Shown piece by piece: positions 52,868-61,922 of a stretch of 64,000 nt of DNA. The DNA is taken from the NCBI GenBank assembly GCA_036768475.1, contig DAIPMW010000011.1, forward strand, positions 68,004 through 132,003, written 5' to 3'. The notes beneath the pieces were generated by a model. That model did no database searches. It saw only the letters and a list, made by a program, of their open reading frames with translations, and was not told the origin of the DNA. How positions within the stretch are numbered: the stretch's first letter is position 1; the number at the start of each line of letters is the position of its first letter. The stretch is from JAEUMD01 sp036768475 (GTDB lineage Bacteria; Pseudomonadota; Alphaproteobacteria; Rhizobiales; Hyphomicrobiaceae). The translations under genes were made by a program, and so were the position numbers.

Positions 52868-53578
52868 GCGTTTATAACAACTCATTTCCACGCTACTCTA
52901 ATTGAGGAGTAGCCCAAGTTCGTCCCTGTAGCCAATCCCCAAGTTGTAGGGGCCGCTACGATTAGCCCTGACGGTCCTGAAGCTTCCTCGCGATGGGCCC
53001 CTTTGCAGACCGGATTTCGGTCGGCAGAAGCCTTCTCAATTTCGTCGCTCCGTCGTGGCGGCATAGGCGCAAGAGAGACACCCGTTAGACATTGCCACCG
53101 TTTCGTCACGCTTGACGCAGCCATCACCTGATCGCTGCACCGCACACTCGACGGGCAAACCCGACCCTTGTGCCAGACCTGACCAGGATTGCGATATGTC
53201 AGTCTGACGCAACCTGATCGCGAATCTGCAACAATCTGCAACAATTGATGGAAACCTGATTGTTGCAGAACGACTTGAGGCTTTGGGAAGGACCCAAAAA
53301 AGTGTGCGGTAGGGGGTGTGATCCCTCCATTTGGCGAGATCGTGGCAGCGGAGAATTCATGTTGCAGCGCAACGTGGATAAACGGATGCGGCACACCGTC
53401 TCCTCGCCTGAAGGCGCTTTGCTCTGTCGCGCGCATGGTTGCGCCTTCCCCCAACTCGATACTGTCCCAAAGAACCGGAACGGGCCGGTCATGCCGCTCG
53501 GGACGCCGTCAATTGGTGAAGGCTAGCGGTTTGCAGCAGGACTAGCCCGCGCGTTCAATTCGTATGCTTAAGCCGAAT
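52868..53578. other. 711-bp spacer with repeated TCTGCAACAAT motif
   Basis: Between the esterase start and the symporter stop, both on the minus strand. Carries three copies of an 11-mer (53225-53269). One open frame of about 190 codons on the minus strand has no domain-like pattern and is not called. Possibly the esterase promoter region. Confidence 0.5.
53225..53269. promoter_or_regulatory. Cluster of three TCTGCAACAAT motifs
   Basis: Copies at 53225-53235 and 53235-53245 (direct, sharing a base) and inverted ATTGTTGCAGA at 53259-53269. The last two form a perfect 11-bp inverted repeat with a 13-nt centre. Confidence 0.55.
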
Positions 53579-54988
53579 TTACCGAGCGATCCGATCTGGT
53601 TCCGCAGGTGCGGCCGCACGCGCACCGAAGCGCGCCAGGAGCACGTAGGCAGCAACGGCCGCGCACAAGGCATAGCTGTAAGGCGTCGTCGTGCCGCCGG
53701 TCAGCGTAGCCACGCCCCACACAGAAGCGCCAGTCAGCAGCGCGGCCAGTGCACTCAACTGTCCTCCAAAACGGGTGAAAAGGCCGAAGACGAGGCAGAC
53801 GACGACGCCAGAGCTGCCGAAAGCCGCGGCCACTTCCACGAGGTCGCGGATCGATGTGGCGGTCATCGCCAGGAGATAGGCGACAATGGTCAAAACCACC
53901 ACGGACGCGCGAACAGCCAGCAAGCGGGTGCGCTCGCCGGGATTGCCCGCCAGTTCCATCAGCACGTTGTGCGAGAGCAAAGACGCAGCGGCGATCAGAG
54001 TCGAATCCACGGTTGAAAGAATGGCGGAGATGATGGCGCCGGCAAAGACAACGTAGAGCAGGTCCGGCATCAGGCGTTCGGCCATCTGTGGCACGACCTG
54101 TTCGAGATTGTCTCCTGAGAGCCCGGGTATAATGGCAGGCCCGATCAAGCCCAGGTAAACAGGGATGAGGCCGACGGTGAGATAGAGCCCGGCACCTGCC
54201 ATTGTGGCGCGCGCTGCGACCTGTGCGGAGCGGCAACCCAGAATGCGAGAAACGAGCTCGATCGCGACGACCGTGCCGCAGACCGGAATGAGCCAGTGCT
54301 CGATACGCTCCCCCCATCCCACACCGTCGGGCGCCGTCGCGATGTCGAAACGCTCGGTGGGAATTGTTGCGATACTTGCGGTGAACCCGCCCACCGAGTC
54401 GGCTGCAAGCACCGCCAGAACGACCAGCCCGACGATGACGGCTATGCCCTGGACAAGATCGGTGATGGCGTCCGCCATCAGGCCGCCCAGAACCGTATAG
54501 GCCGATACGACGACCGCCGCGAACGTTATGGCGATCGTCACATCGGTTTCGGAGACTGCACTGACGACCTGCCCGAAAGCACGGATCTGCGCGGCGGCCC
54601 AGAAGATACTGCCGGGTACCAGCAGGACCACGACCAGTCGCTCGGTGGCCGTGCCGAAGCGATCGCGAAAAAAATCTGCGAAGGTCGTAAGGCCGCGCCG
54701 CCAAAGGGCTGCCGCGAAAACAATACCCGCAATGAACAGCGACAACGCGTAGCCGAAGGGATCGAACTCCGCACCCTTGAGTCCCTGTTCATAGACGGAG
54801 CCCGACGTACCGACGATGACCTCCGCGCCGAACCAGGTGGCAAAAACCGTGAAGGTGCCGATGACGGGCCCCAGTTTTCGCCCGGCATTAATGTAATCGC
54901 GCTCGGTGGAGATGCGGCGTGAGACAAGGGCGCCGATCAGGAACTGGATGAGTATATAGCCGATCACGCCGGCCATGACCGCATTCAT
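53579..54988 (-). CDS. Sodium:solute symporter (SSS family)
   Basis: 469-residue symporter with about 13 helices. Family patterns include STERDYINAGRKLGPVIGTF, FATWFGAEVIVGTSG, GGLMADAITDLVQGIAVIVG and the sodium-site region AILSTVDSTLIAAASLLSHN. Substrate unknown (proline, pantothenate and carboxylate carriers share the fold). ATG 54988 is chosen since GGGGGG lies just upstream; 55012 is the alternative. It is divergent from the large envelope protein gene. Confidence 0.92.
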   Translation of the reverse strand: MNAVMAGVIGYILIQFLIGALVSRRISTERDYINAGRKLGPVIGTFTVFATWFGAEVIVGTSGSVYEQGLKGAEFDPFGYALSLFIAGIVFAAALWRRGLTTFADFFRDRFGTATERLVVVLLVPGSIFWAAAQIRAFGQVVSAVSETDVTIAITFAAVVVSAYTVLGGLMADAITDLVQGIAVIVGLVVLAVLAADSVGGFTASIATIPTERFDIATAPDGVGWGERIEHWLIPVCGTVVAIELVSRILGCRSAQVAARATMAGAGLYLTVGLIPVYLGLIGPAIIPGLSGDNLEQVVPQMAERLMPDLLYVVFAGAIISAILSTVDSTLIAAASLLSHNVLMELAGNPGERTRLLAVRASVVVLTIVAYLLAMTATSIRDLVEVAAAFGSSGVVVCLVFGLFTRFGGQLSALAALLTGASVWGVATLTGGTTTPYSYALCAAVAAYVLLARFGARAAAPAEPDRIAR

Positions 54989-55290
54989 CAGTCGCCCCCC
55001 AATGCCGGCCAACGCCAGTCCCGCCCTGCGCCATCAAAGCGATGGCAGGCAGCGGCGGTCAAGCGGCGTCGTGGGGGTTGCCCACGCAATCGATATCGAA
55101 AAGGTCGACCGGTGCCGGATGCTCATGCACGACAGGAAAAGCAATTCTTCCGGCTGCGGCGGCGCATGTCATGCAGATCGCACATTTTGCGCTATATTTG
55201 CACTATCGACTGGCGCCGGACCCTGCAAGACGGGTTTGCTGGGCCCTCACGCGGCCCTTGCGCCGTGCCGCCATGAAAGGAGCCTGCCGT
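54989..55290. other. Divergent spacer, symporter/envelope protein
   Basis: About 300 bp. Frames of the downstream gene extend into it without support. No clear promoter found. Confidence 0.45.
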
Positions 55291-57189
55291 TTGCCCGGAC
55301 GCGCCGCACGCCCAATTTCCTACATCAGCGCGCTTGCTGTCGGCCTGGCCGGTCTGCCGCTTCACCCCGCTAACGCCGCTGCCGCGCCGGCGATGACGCG
55401 CGCGCAGTACGAGGCCTGCCAGACGCACGACGAAGCAGCGTTCCGATCGGCCATCGCAGCGATCATCGAGACGGCGCTCAACGCCAGCATCTCGCAGGTC
55501 GACTACGCCGAAATCGTCAAGGACCAATGGCGCGACGGCAATCTCGACCAGATCGTCGATACGCGCGTCGACCTTGCAGTCGCCGATGTCCGCGATGAAA
55601 CGAGTTGGGGTGCACTCATCAAGAGCCTCGCCTCGAAAGAGAAGGCACAGGAACTGGCGGCAGCGGTTGCCGAACGCGTTTATCGCTCCGACGCGATGAA
55701 GGCGGCAATCGAGGGGTTGGCGACCGGTGTGGCGCAGGATCTGGGCAAACGCCTGGAGCTTGCCACGGCAGATGCGGCGCAACCTGCGCTGAGTTGCCTT
55801 GAAGCCTACCTCGGGCCACGTTACGGCAACGCGGTCGCAGGGTTCGTCACCAGCGGCGACGGCGCAAATGCCTTCGGAGCCGACGCAGGCCAGGCCTCCG
55901 TGACCAATACGGATATCCTCAAGGAATCCAGCAGCGGCATTACCGGCGTCGCGATCCTCGTGCTGCGGCGGCAGATGGCCAATCTCGCCCGGCGGCTGGG
56001 GCAACGTGTGGTTGGCGCGGTTCTCTCACGCATTGTCTCGGCGGCGGCGGGCGGTGTCGGCCTTGTCCTCATCGCAAAGGATATCTGGGACCTGCGACAC
56101 GGCGTTCTGCCGATCATCGCCGACGAGATGAAATCGGAAACGACAAAGGAAAAGGTGCGCGAGGAGCTGGCCGCCTCCATTGCCGAGCAGATCCGCGAGC
56201 ATGTCAAAGAGATCTCGGCCAAGGCCGCTGATCAAGTGGTCGCGGTGTGGCAAACCTTCCGGCGCGCGCACGCCAAGGTGCTCGAATTGTCGGAATCCAA
56301 CGAGCCCTTCAAGTCCTACTTCAATGGACTTGCGGCAAACCAGCTCCCGCGGCTCGATGCGGTGGTTGCCCTGATCCTCGCCGAGGAAGGTGCACCCGGC
56401 GTCGTGCGCCGCCTCGAAGATGGCACCCTGGACCAAGCGGTCTCGCACATGCCGCCGGCAGCCATGGAGATCGCCAGCGCACAGCGTTCTCTCGAAACGG
56501 GGCTCAAGTGGCAGGCGGTCGCTGGCGACAAGATCGGTTCCGTCGTCGCCAACGAAGTGTATCGTCGCGCCAAGCCGGAGGACTTCAGCAACGCGAGCCT
56601 GCAACGCCTGCTTGCGGTTGGCGACCGGCTTGCCATCACCCGGCTGGCGGATCTGAGCCGTAGCGCGCGGGACACACTGTTCGACCTCGGCTCCAAAGAC
56701 CTGAAGCTCCTGGCCCGCAGTCTGGCGGAAGACGAACTCGAAACACTTGCCGACTACCTCGCAAGGCTCGAACCCGGCCCGCGCGAGCGCATATTGAAGG
56801 CTGTGGCCAATGAGCCGGGCACGATGCAACGCATAGCGCCCGAGCGCGTGCGACGGGCTATTCTTGCAAGCCGCGACCAGATGGCGGCGATCGAAATGGT
56901 GCTGCGTCCGCAGGGCGTGCTCGATCCGGTTGCCGCCTACGAGGACATGCAGCGGGCGTGGAGCGGGCAGGTCAGTCCGTTCCTGATCTGGGAGAAGCAC
57001 CCGGTCGCAGTGGTCCTCATCGGATTTGTCGCGCTGTTCTTCTTGTTGATGATCCGCCGTTTGCTTCGGCCGCGACGGGCGGCACCGCCCGACGCCGGCA
57101 ACGCCCCGCACACGCCGCAGTCGGGCGCAGAACCGGAGCGGCCTGCGGCGCCCTCTCGCGAGCGGAAATCGATGACACAGGATAGCTGA
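55291..57189 (+). CDS. Large envelope-anchored protein of unknown function
   Basis: About 632 residues. TTG 55291 is chosen because AAGGAG (55277-55282) is 8 bases upstream and gives a compact signal peptide (RPISYISALAVGLAGLPLHP, cleavage near NAAAA); ATG 55273 is the alternative. The long mature part is almost wholly helical. A Gly/Ala-rich hydrophobic stretch (LSRIVSAAAGGVGLVLIAKD) is in the middle, and a C-terminal helix (HPVAVVLIGFVALFFLLMIR) precedes a basic, Pro-rich tail. The part from FDLGSKDLKLLARSLAEDEL to the helix looks like stacked helical repeats, faintly like FliG/armadillo segments. No characterised family recognised. Confidence 0.8.
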   Translation: MPGRAARPISYISALAVGLAGLPLHPANAAAAPAMTRAQYEACQTHDEAAFRSAIAAIIETALNASISQVDYAEIVKDQWRDGNLDQIVDTRVDLAVADVRDETSWGALIKSLASKEKAQELAAAVAERVYRSDAMKAAIEGLATGVAQDLGKRLELATADAAQPALSCLEAYLGPRYGNAVAGFVTSGDGANAFGADAGQASVTNTDILKESSSGITGVAILVLRRQMANLARRLGQRVVGAVLSRIVSAAAGGVGLVLIAKDIWDLRHGVLPIIADEMKSETTKEKVREELAASIAEQIREHVKEISAKAADQVVAVWQTFRRAHAKVLELSESNEPFKSYFNGLAANQLPRLDAVVALILAEEGAPGVVRRLEDGTLDQAVSHMPPAAMEIASAQRSLETGLKWQAVAGDKIGSVVANEVYRRAKPEDFSNASLQRLLAVGDRLAITRLADLSRSARDTLFDLGSKDLKLLARSLAEDELETLADYLARLEPGPRERILKAVANEPGTMQRIAPERVRRAILASRDQMAAIEMVLRPQGVLDPVAAYEDMQRAWSGQVSPFLIWEKHPVAVVLIGFVALFFLLMIRRLLRPRRAAPPDAGNAPHTPQSGAEPERPAAPSRERKSMTQDS

Positions 57190-57439
57190 GCCGCCGGCAC
57201 CGGCGGCGCCCGATAAGCGCATCCGGCCGGCGCGACCGTTCTGCAACGCATCCTGCTGCGGCATTGTGGTCACGCACAGGCGCACGCTCCAGGGAAGTTG
57301 CCCACAGCCCGGATCAAGGGATGCTGCGGCGCGCCGGGCCGCCTGCTATAAGCCGCACGGAGTACCGCAATCTGTCGCCGCGACAACCTACCGGAACCTT
57401 TGGGATCGGGTTCTGCGGCCTGCAAGGAGAAACGCGACC

Positions 57440-57616
57440 ATGGCCCTGAAGGCTCCGAGCATCTTGACGTTCGTCTTTGCCATCGTGGTGACGGTAACCG
57501 TTCTCATTACCAAGTTCTTCAATGCCGAGATCCCCATGCTCACGGGCAACGAGTTCTGGGCGCTGCTTTTCGCGCATATCGTGTTGCTCGCCGGCTGCAT
57601 GATGCGCGGGCTTTGA
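57440..57616 (+). CDS. Small membrane protein, 58 residues
   Basis: Two membrane helices (SILTFVFAIVVTVTVLITKF and FWALLFAHIVLLAGCMMRGL) linked by NAEIPMLTGNE. AAGGAGA lies 9 bases before the ATG, a strong site, which supports translation. Unknown function; it may be co-transcribed with the envelope protein gene 250 bp upstream. Confidence 0.75.
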   Translation: MALKAPSILTFVFAIVVTVTVLITKFFNAEIPMLTGNEFWALLFAHIVLLAGCMMRGL

Positions 57617-57671
57617 TGCAGCGTGCCCCCTCGCCCGCAGATACGACGCTGGTCCTGCGGGCGCAGCACCT

Positions 57672-57797
57672 GAGCAGGTCAGGTTTTGATTGAACGATGT
57701 CTGGCCGTTGCGGCCGGCTCTATACTCTTTGTTTGAGAGCCTCAATCACGGCCTCGATGCAAGCACGACGGTGCACCACACAGCCGATCAGGCTGCT
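57672..57797 (-). repeat. Family B intergenic repeat, full copy (B4)
   Basis: Begins GAGCAGGTCAGGTTTTGATT and ends GCCGATCAGGCTGCTAA, with inner GGCCGTTGCGGCC. Immediately followed by A7; both are in reverse orientation, so in element orientation the order is A then B. Confidence 0.88.
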
Positions 57798-57900
57798 AAA
57801 TCGCATCATGTTTGACGCAAACATGAACGAGATCCAGTACCTTGTTTCGCGCATGGTTTTCACGCTGGACCGCTGCGCACTTCAGCGAAACATGCTCTAA
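57795..57900 (-). repeat. Family A intergenic repeat, full copy (A7)
   Basis: Both hairpins are present: CATGTTTGACGCAAACATG, and CATGGTTTTCACGCTGGACC followed by CAGCGAAACATGCTCTAA. Confidence 0.9.
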
Positions 57901-58133
57901 AAAGCCGTCGCCGTATTTGATGTCCATGCGGGCGCAACCGTGCCCGAATGCTTGCAAAGCCGCAGGCCGATCCGCATGCGTATATCTCGTTAATCTCGAA
58001 TATAATATGTGATTGAGGGTATCCGATCAGGATGCACGCGGGGACTTATGGGCTGCCTGCGCAATGTGTGCTGTTCTGTCGCGCGGCGTTCAGCGCTCTG
58101 GCGCGCAACGCTGGCGATTGCGACTAATTTTTT

Positions 58134-58319
58134 ATGATGCGGATATTCGCTAAGACGCCCAGCTACAATCGGCGGCTGCAAAAGTCCCGGCGCGGGATCA
58201 TGATCGCGTCGGCGCTTACGCTTGCTGCATTCGTTCTCACGATCACGGCGCTCATTAAGGGTAGCGCCGTGCACAACGAGCTTGCGCCTGTTGCCGTCGA
58301 GTCCCCCATCAGCGAATAA
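58134..58319 (+). CDS. Possible small membrane protein, 61 residues
   Basis: A basic N-terminus (SYNRRLQKSRRG) followed by one helix (IMIASALTLAAFVLTITALI) obeys the positive-inside rule, with a short acidic C-terminal tail. No clear ribosome site precedes the paired ATGs at 58134/58137, so translation is uncertain. Confidence 0.5.
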   Translation: MMRIFAKTPSYNRRLQKSRRGIMIASALTLAAFVLTITALIKGSAVHNELAPVAVESPISE

Positions 58320-58361
58320 TGCCGGTGGCGCGCAGCAGGACCCTCGCGTCCTGAGCGCCAT

Positions 58362-60209
58362 TCAGGCGAGCGGCTCGGCGCGGACGAGACCACGTACGGA
58401 ATTCCCCAGATAGACAGCATCGGCGGCCTGCAGATCGGCCAAGTCCAAACGGGCCTCCCTGGCGCGACCGGATGCCAGAAGCTCGGCGCGCAAGGTGCCG
58501 GGCAGCAGGCCGGCCGCGAGGCGCGGAGTGAGCAGCGTACCAGCCTTCTCGATGAAGATCGTCGTGCGACTGCCTTCCGCCAGCTCACCATCCTCGTTCA
58601 GGTAGATCACCTCGTCGGCGCCGCGCATGTCGTGCGCGGCCTGCCACTCCTTGTCGTACAGCTCGCGCCGCGTGGTCTTGTGGTAGAGGAAGGGATTGGC
58701 TGACGAGACGCGCGTATCGGAAATCACGTAACGCATCACCCCGTCTTGCGCCTGAGGCGGCAGCGGCGTCGAAGTCACCGTCACCCGGCCGTCCTCGGCA
58801 AGCAGCAGGCGAACTCGCAAACGTGCGCTCTCCTGGCCGCGAACCGCGCCATCGAGCGCACTTGCGACCGCGGCGGCATCGTAGGGGAAGTGGAAGAACC
58901 GCGCCGATGCGGTAAGACGATCCATGTGTCGTTGGCGAAGGACATAACCCATTCCGCCATCGTAAAGCATCGTTTCGATCAGCTCGAAACTCTTGGGCGG
59001 GTCCGTCAGGAATTTCAGCTTCAGAAGGCACTCTTCATATTCCTTGGCGCCTTCAGAGTCATAGACCACGCCAGATCCTATTCCCATCTCGCCGCTGCCG
59101 TCGCGAAATACGACCGGCGTCCTGATGGCAACGTTAAAGACCGACCGGCCCTCCGGTGCGATGTAGCCGATGGCGCCACAATAGACGCCCCGTGGTTCCG
59201 TTTCGATTTCGCTGATGAGCTCCATGGCGCGAATCTTCGGCGCTCCCGTCACGGATCCGGGCGGGAAGATGGCATTCAACAGATCACGAAGATGGACACC
59301 TTCCTTCAAGGTCGCGCGAACGCCGGAGGTCATCTGATGAAGCGTGCGGAACGTCTCGACGGTGAAGAGATCCGTGACAGAGACGGAGCCGATCTCTGCA
59401 ATGCGCCCCAGATCATTGCGCATCAAATCGACGATCATCAGGTTCTCGGCGCGTTGTTTCACGTCGGTCGACAGAATGCGGCGCTGCTCGATATCGGCAT
59501 CCTCGCGACCGGCGCGCGATGCGGTGCCTTTCATCGGCCTTGTCTCGATGATGCGTTCGTGTTGCTCGATGAACAGCTCCGGCGAGGCTGACAGCACGGT
59601 AGCTGCACCGGTATCGACGATGCCACCGTAAGCCACGCGCTGACGCTGGCGCATATCGCGATAGAACGCGAGCGGGGATCCTGTGAGCGCGAAGCGCGCT
59701 TTGAATGTGAGGTTCATCTGATAAATGTCGCCCGAGCGGATCATCTCCTGCACGCGCGCGAAGCGAGACACGTACTCGTCGCGCTGCCATGCCAGCGTGA
59801 CGTTGGTGAACTCGTAGGTATGAGTGAGCGTGTGGCCAGCCAACCAATCGGCGACCTGCCTTGAGGTCATCACGTCCGGACGTTCGTAAACACCGAACCA
59901 GATGAGGGGTACCTTGCGGTCCTTCGGCATCAGATGCGCGAGCTTCAATTCGAGCACGTAGCCAAGCTCGTAGGCGAAGAACCCTGCAACATAACGCCCG
60001 GCCGCCAATACGGCCTCGATCTGCTCCAGGGCGCGGGGCACATCCTCGGGCTCGGTGGCGCAGATGATGTCCACCGGATCGCGGAAGAACAGCGATGCGC
60101 CGCCGTCAACCGAGCTGTTGTCGAGAAGAACGAATGCCTCGGAGAGTTGTATCTCGTCCGGTATGCCGCTGGCGGTTGTTTCATTCGGCTTCTTGCCGGC
60201 CGTTGTCAT
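58362..60209 (-). CDS. pabB: Aminodeoxychorismate synthase/lyase fusion (PabB-PabC)
   Basis: 615-residue fusion for 4-aminobenzoate (folate) synthesis. Residues 1-about 390 are the chorismate-binding PabB domain with RPMKGTASR (224-232, the PIKGT-type motif), LMIVDLMRNDLGRIAEIGSV and FPPGSVTGAPK (315-325). Residues about 405-615 are a class IV aminotransferase-like PabC domain with the PLP lysine K511 in FLYHKTTRRELYD and LAEGSRTTIFIEK. It would turn chorismate plus ammonia into aminodeoxychorismate and then cleave it to 4-aminobenzoate; a PabA amidotransferase is not nearby. The start overlaps the GT39 stop by 4 nt. Confidence 0.95.
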   Translation of the reverse strand: MTTAGKKPNETTASGIPDEIQLSEAFVLLDNSSVDGGASLFFRDPVDIICATEPEDVPRALEQIEAVLAAGRYVAGFFAYELGYVLELKLAHLMPKDRKVPLIWFGVYERPDVMTSRQVADWLAGHTLTHTYEFTNVTLAWQRDEYVSRFARVQEMIRSGDIYQMNLTFKARFALTGSPLAFYRDMRQRQRVAYGGIVDTGAATVLSASPELFIEQHERIIETRPMKGTASRAGREDADIEQRRILSTDVKQRAENLMIVDLMRNDLGRIAEIGSVSVTDLFTVETFRTLHQMTSGVRATLKEGVHLRDLLNAIFPPGSVTGAPKIRAMELISEIETEPRGVYCGAIGYIAPEGRSVFNVAIRTPVVFRDGSGEMGIGSGVVYDSEGAKEYEECLLKLKFLTDPPKSFELIETMLYDGGMGYVLRQRHMDRLTASARFFHFPYDAAAVASALDGAVRGQESARLRVRLLLAEDGRVTVTSTPLPPQAQDGVMRYVISDTRVSSANPFLYHKTTRRELYDKEWQAAHDMRGADEVIYLNEDGELAEGSRTTIFIEKAGTLLTPRLAAGLLPGTLRAELLASGRAREARLDLADLQAADAVYLGNSVRGLVRAEPLA

Positions 60210-61699
60210 TGTTGTTTCAATCCCTCGAGCGCCGTGAAGATGACGGTGCGGGGCTTACCGGCCCCTGCCGGCAGCTTACGCTGAATGATCGTCTCGGACC
60301 GCTCAAATCTTTCCCTAAGAGACATCTTCTCCCTACCGAGGCTGACAAGCAGAACTGGCCCTTTCGTGGAGGGCTCGAACGGCCGCGTCAGCTCGTAGTG
60401 ATCGCGCGGGCGCGGGCCATCACGCCAGGCAAGAACAGGGGTCGGCTCATCGCGCATGTAATACAGAAGCTCGGCGGTCACGGCGCGGTCATCGGTCAGG
60501 ACCGCAACAAAAGGACGCCCGCCAGAGCGCGCCACCTCGAGCTGCTGTCGGGTCGCTGCCGCGAGTTCCTTCCAGCCTAGCGTGCGCGCGAATGGATCGG
60601 CGCCACTGGGAAGCGCAAAGCGGCCTGCAAATATCGTTGCCGCGACGAGTGCCAGCAGCAGCGCGACGTGCAATGCCATGGAACGGCGCAGCCAGGTCCA
60701 ATCGAGATTGCGGACCATCGTTGCGATCACCAGAACGGTTGCGGCAACGTAGGACACGGCGGCCCAATTGGCGTGCGCACGCGAGATGAACGCCTGCACC
60801 GTGATGACCACGAGAACCGGGAGTGCAAAGGAGAGCAGCAGCCTATCCTGCGTAGACACGCCTTCGCGCCATGCGCGCCAGACGATGAGCAGCAGGCCGG
60901 CGAATAGGATCGGCCCAAAGACACCGAACTGTGCGCCGATGAACTCCAGCGCCTTGCCCGGGTGGAGCAGTGATCCCTGCCAGTTGGCATTGTCGGCCGT
61001 ATGCGAGAGCGTGGCGAACTTGTGGGCACTGTTCCACACCACGTTTGGTACAATGAGGGCAGCGCCGATCAGAGCTGCGGTCCACAGACGCGGCTCCTTC
61101 AACAGCCAGCGATCGCGCGGCGTGGCGAGGAAATGGACAGCTAGGCACAACGCAAACCAGATCATCGCGTATTTGGCATTCAGTCCGCCACCTAAAGCAA
61201 TCCCAAGCAGGAGCACCGGCCACCAGCCCCTGCCATCACGCAAGAGGATGAACGCGTAGAGCGCCAGCGCCCAGAAGAACAGCAGCGGCACGTCCGTGGA
61301 AATAATGCCTGCCGAAAGCGATACGCCTGGCAGGGTGGCGAATGCGAGGCCGGCAACGACGCCGGTCAAGGTGCCGTACAGGTGACGGGCGATCAGAAAT
61401 ATTATGATTGAGGTCAGCGTATGCACGACCGGCGACGGCAGGCGGACGCAGAATTCGCCGTGCCCGCAGACCTCGGTCGCTGTGTGGATCATCCAGGCGA
61501 TCAAAGGCGGTTTGGAGTAGTAGCCAAAATCCGGGTTCAGGCTCCAGGACCAGTATTGTGCCTCGTCGAAGAACAGGTCCGTGCCATTCAGACTCAGGGC
61601 CGCCACCCGCAGCCCGAGAAGGGCGGCGAGGCCAAGTAGAAAGGCCGCCACCCAGCGCGTCTCGCGAGAGGCTTCCGCGGCGCGTTCCCCAGATGCCAT
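60206..61699 (-). CDS. GT39-family membrane glycosyltransferase (ArnT-like)
   Basis: 497-residue multi-helix transferase of the GT39/PMT-2 type, which moves sugars from polyprenyl phosphate to lipid A, protein or other envelope acceptors. The first periplasmic loop has the acidic motif NGTDLFFDEAQYWSWSLNPD and YYSKPPLIAWMIH; FWALALYAFILLRDGRGWWP and GLNAKYAMIWFALCLAVHF follow. Start ATG 61699 (or GTG 61705 with GGGAG upstream). It is divergent from a GT2 and a LAB_N gene that probably supply its donor. The overlap with pabB implies one transcript with a folate gene. Confidence 0.92.
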   Translation of the reverse strand: MASGERAAEASRETRWVAAFLLGLAALLGLRVAALSLNGTDLFFDEAQYWSWSLNPDFGYYSKPPLIAWMIHTATEVCGHGEFCVRLPSPVVHTLTSIIIFLIARHLYGTLTGVVAGLAFATLPGVSLSAGIISTDVPLLFFWALALYAFILLRDGRGWWPVLLLGIALGGGLNAKYAMIWFALCLAVHFLATPRDRWLLKEPRLWTAALIGAALIVPNVVWNSAHKFATLSHTADNANWQGSLLHPGKALEFIGAQFGVFGPILFAGLLLIVWRAWREGVSTQDRLLLSFALPVLVVITVQAFISRAHANWAAVSYVAATVLVIATMVRNLDWTWLRRSMALHVALLLALVAATIFAGRFALPSGADPFARTLGWKELAAATRQQLEVARSGGRPFVAVLTDDRAVTAELLYYMRDEPTPVLAWRDGPRPRDHYELTRPFEPSTKGPVLLVSLGREKMSLRERFERSETIIQRKLPAGAGKPRTVIFTALEGLKQQ

Positions 61700-61922
61700 G
61701 ATCACAGCGTCTCCCGGCTCCGCGTTGCGTCGCGGCTTGTTCGATCTCAGTCCACCGGGCTCATTTACTAGGTTGAGGCGCAATCAGGAAGACTGGTAGT
61801 CTCACTGCCGAGGGATGGGCTTGCCGGCCGTCGAGAGCTGGCCCAGCCCGGCGCCTTACATTTGCTCACTTTTTTTCCGGCTACGGCCTGGATAACCGCC
61901 CGAGCGCCACAAAAGGTCCGAC

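Larger units (their letters stand above)
57617..58133. other. 517-bp spacer holding a compound repeat
   Basis: Repeats B4 and A7 fill 57672-57900. The remaining 230 bp are comparatively AT-rich (TCGAATATAATATGTG near 57995) and may include a promoter for the small gene at 58134. Confidence 0.55.

Noticed and set aside
52882..53454. 190-codon minus-strand frame in the spacer upstream of the esterase gene
   Set aside because: No domain-like sequence, atypical residue use, and it crosses the TCTGCAACAAT motif cluster.
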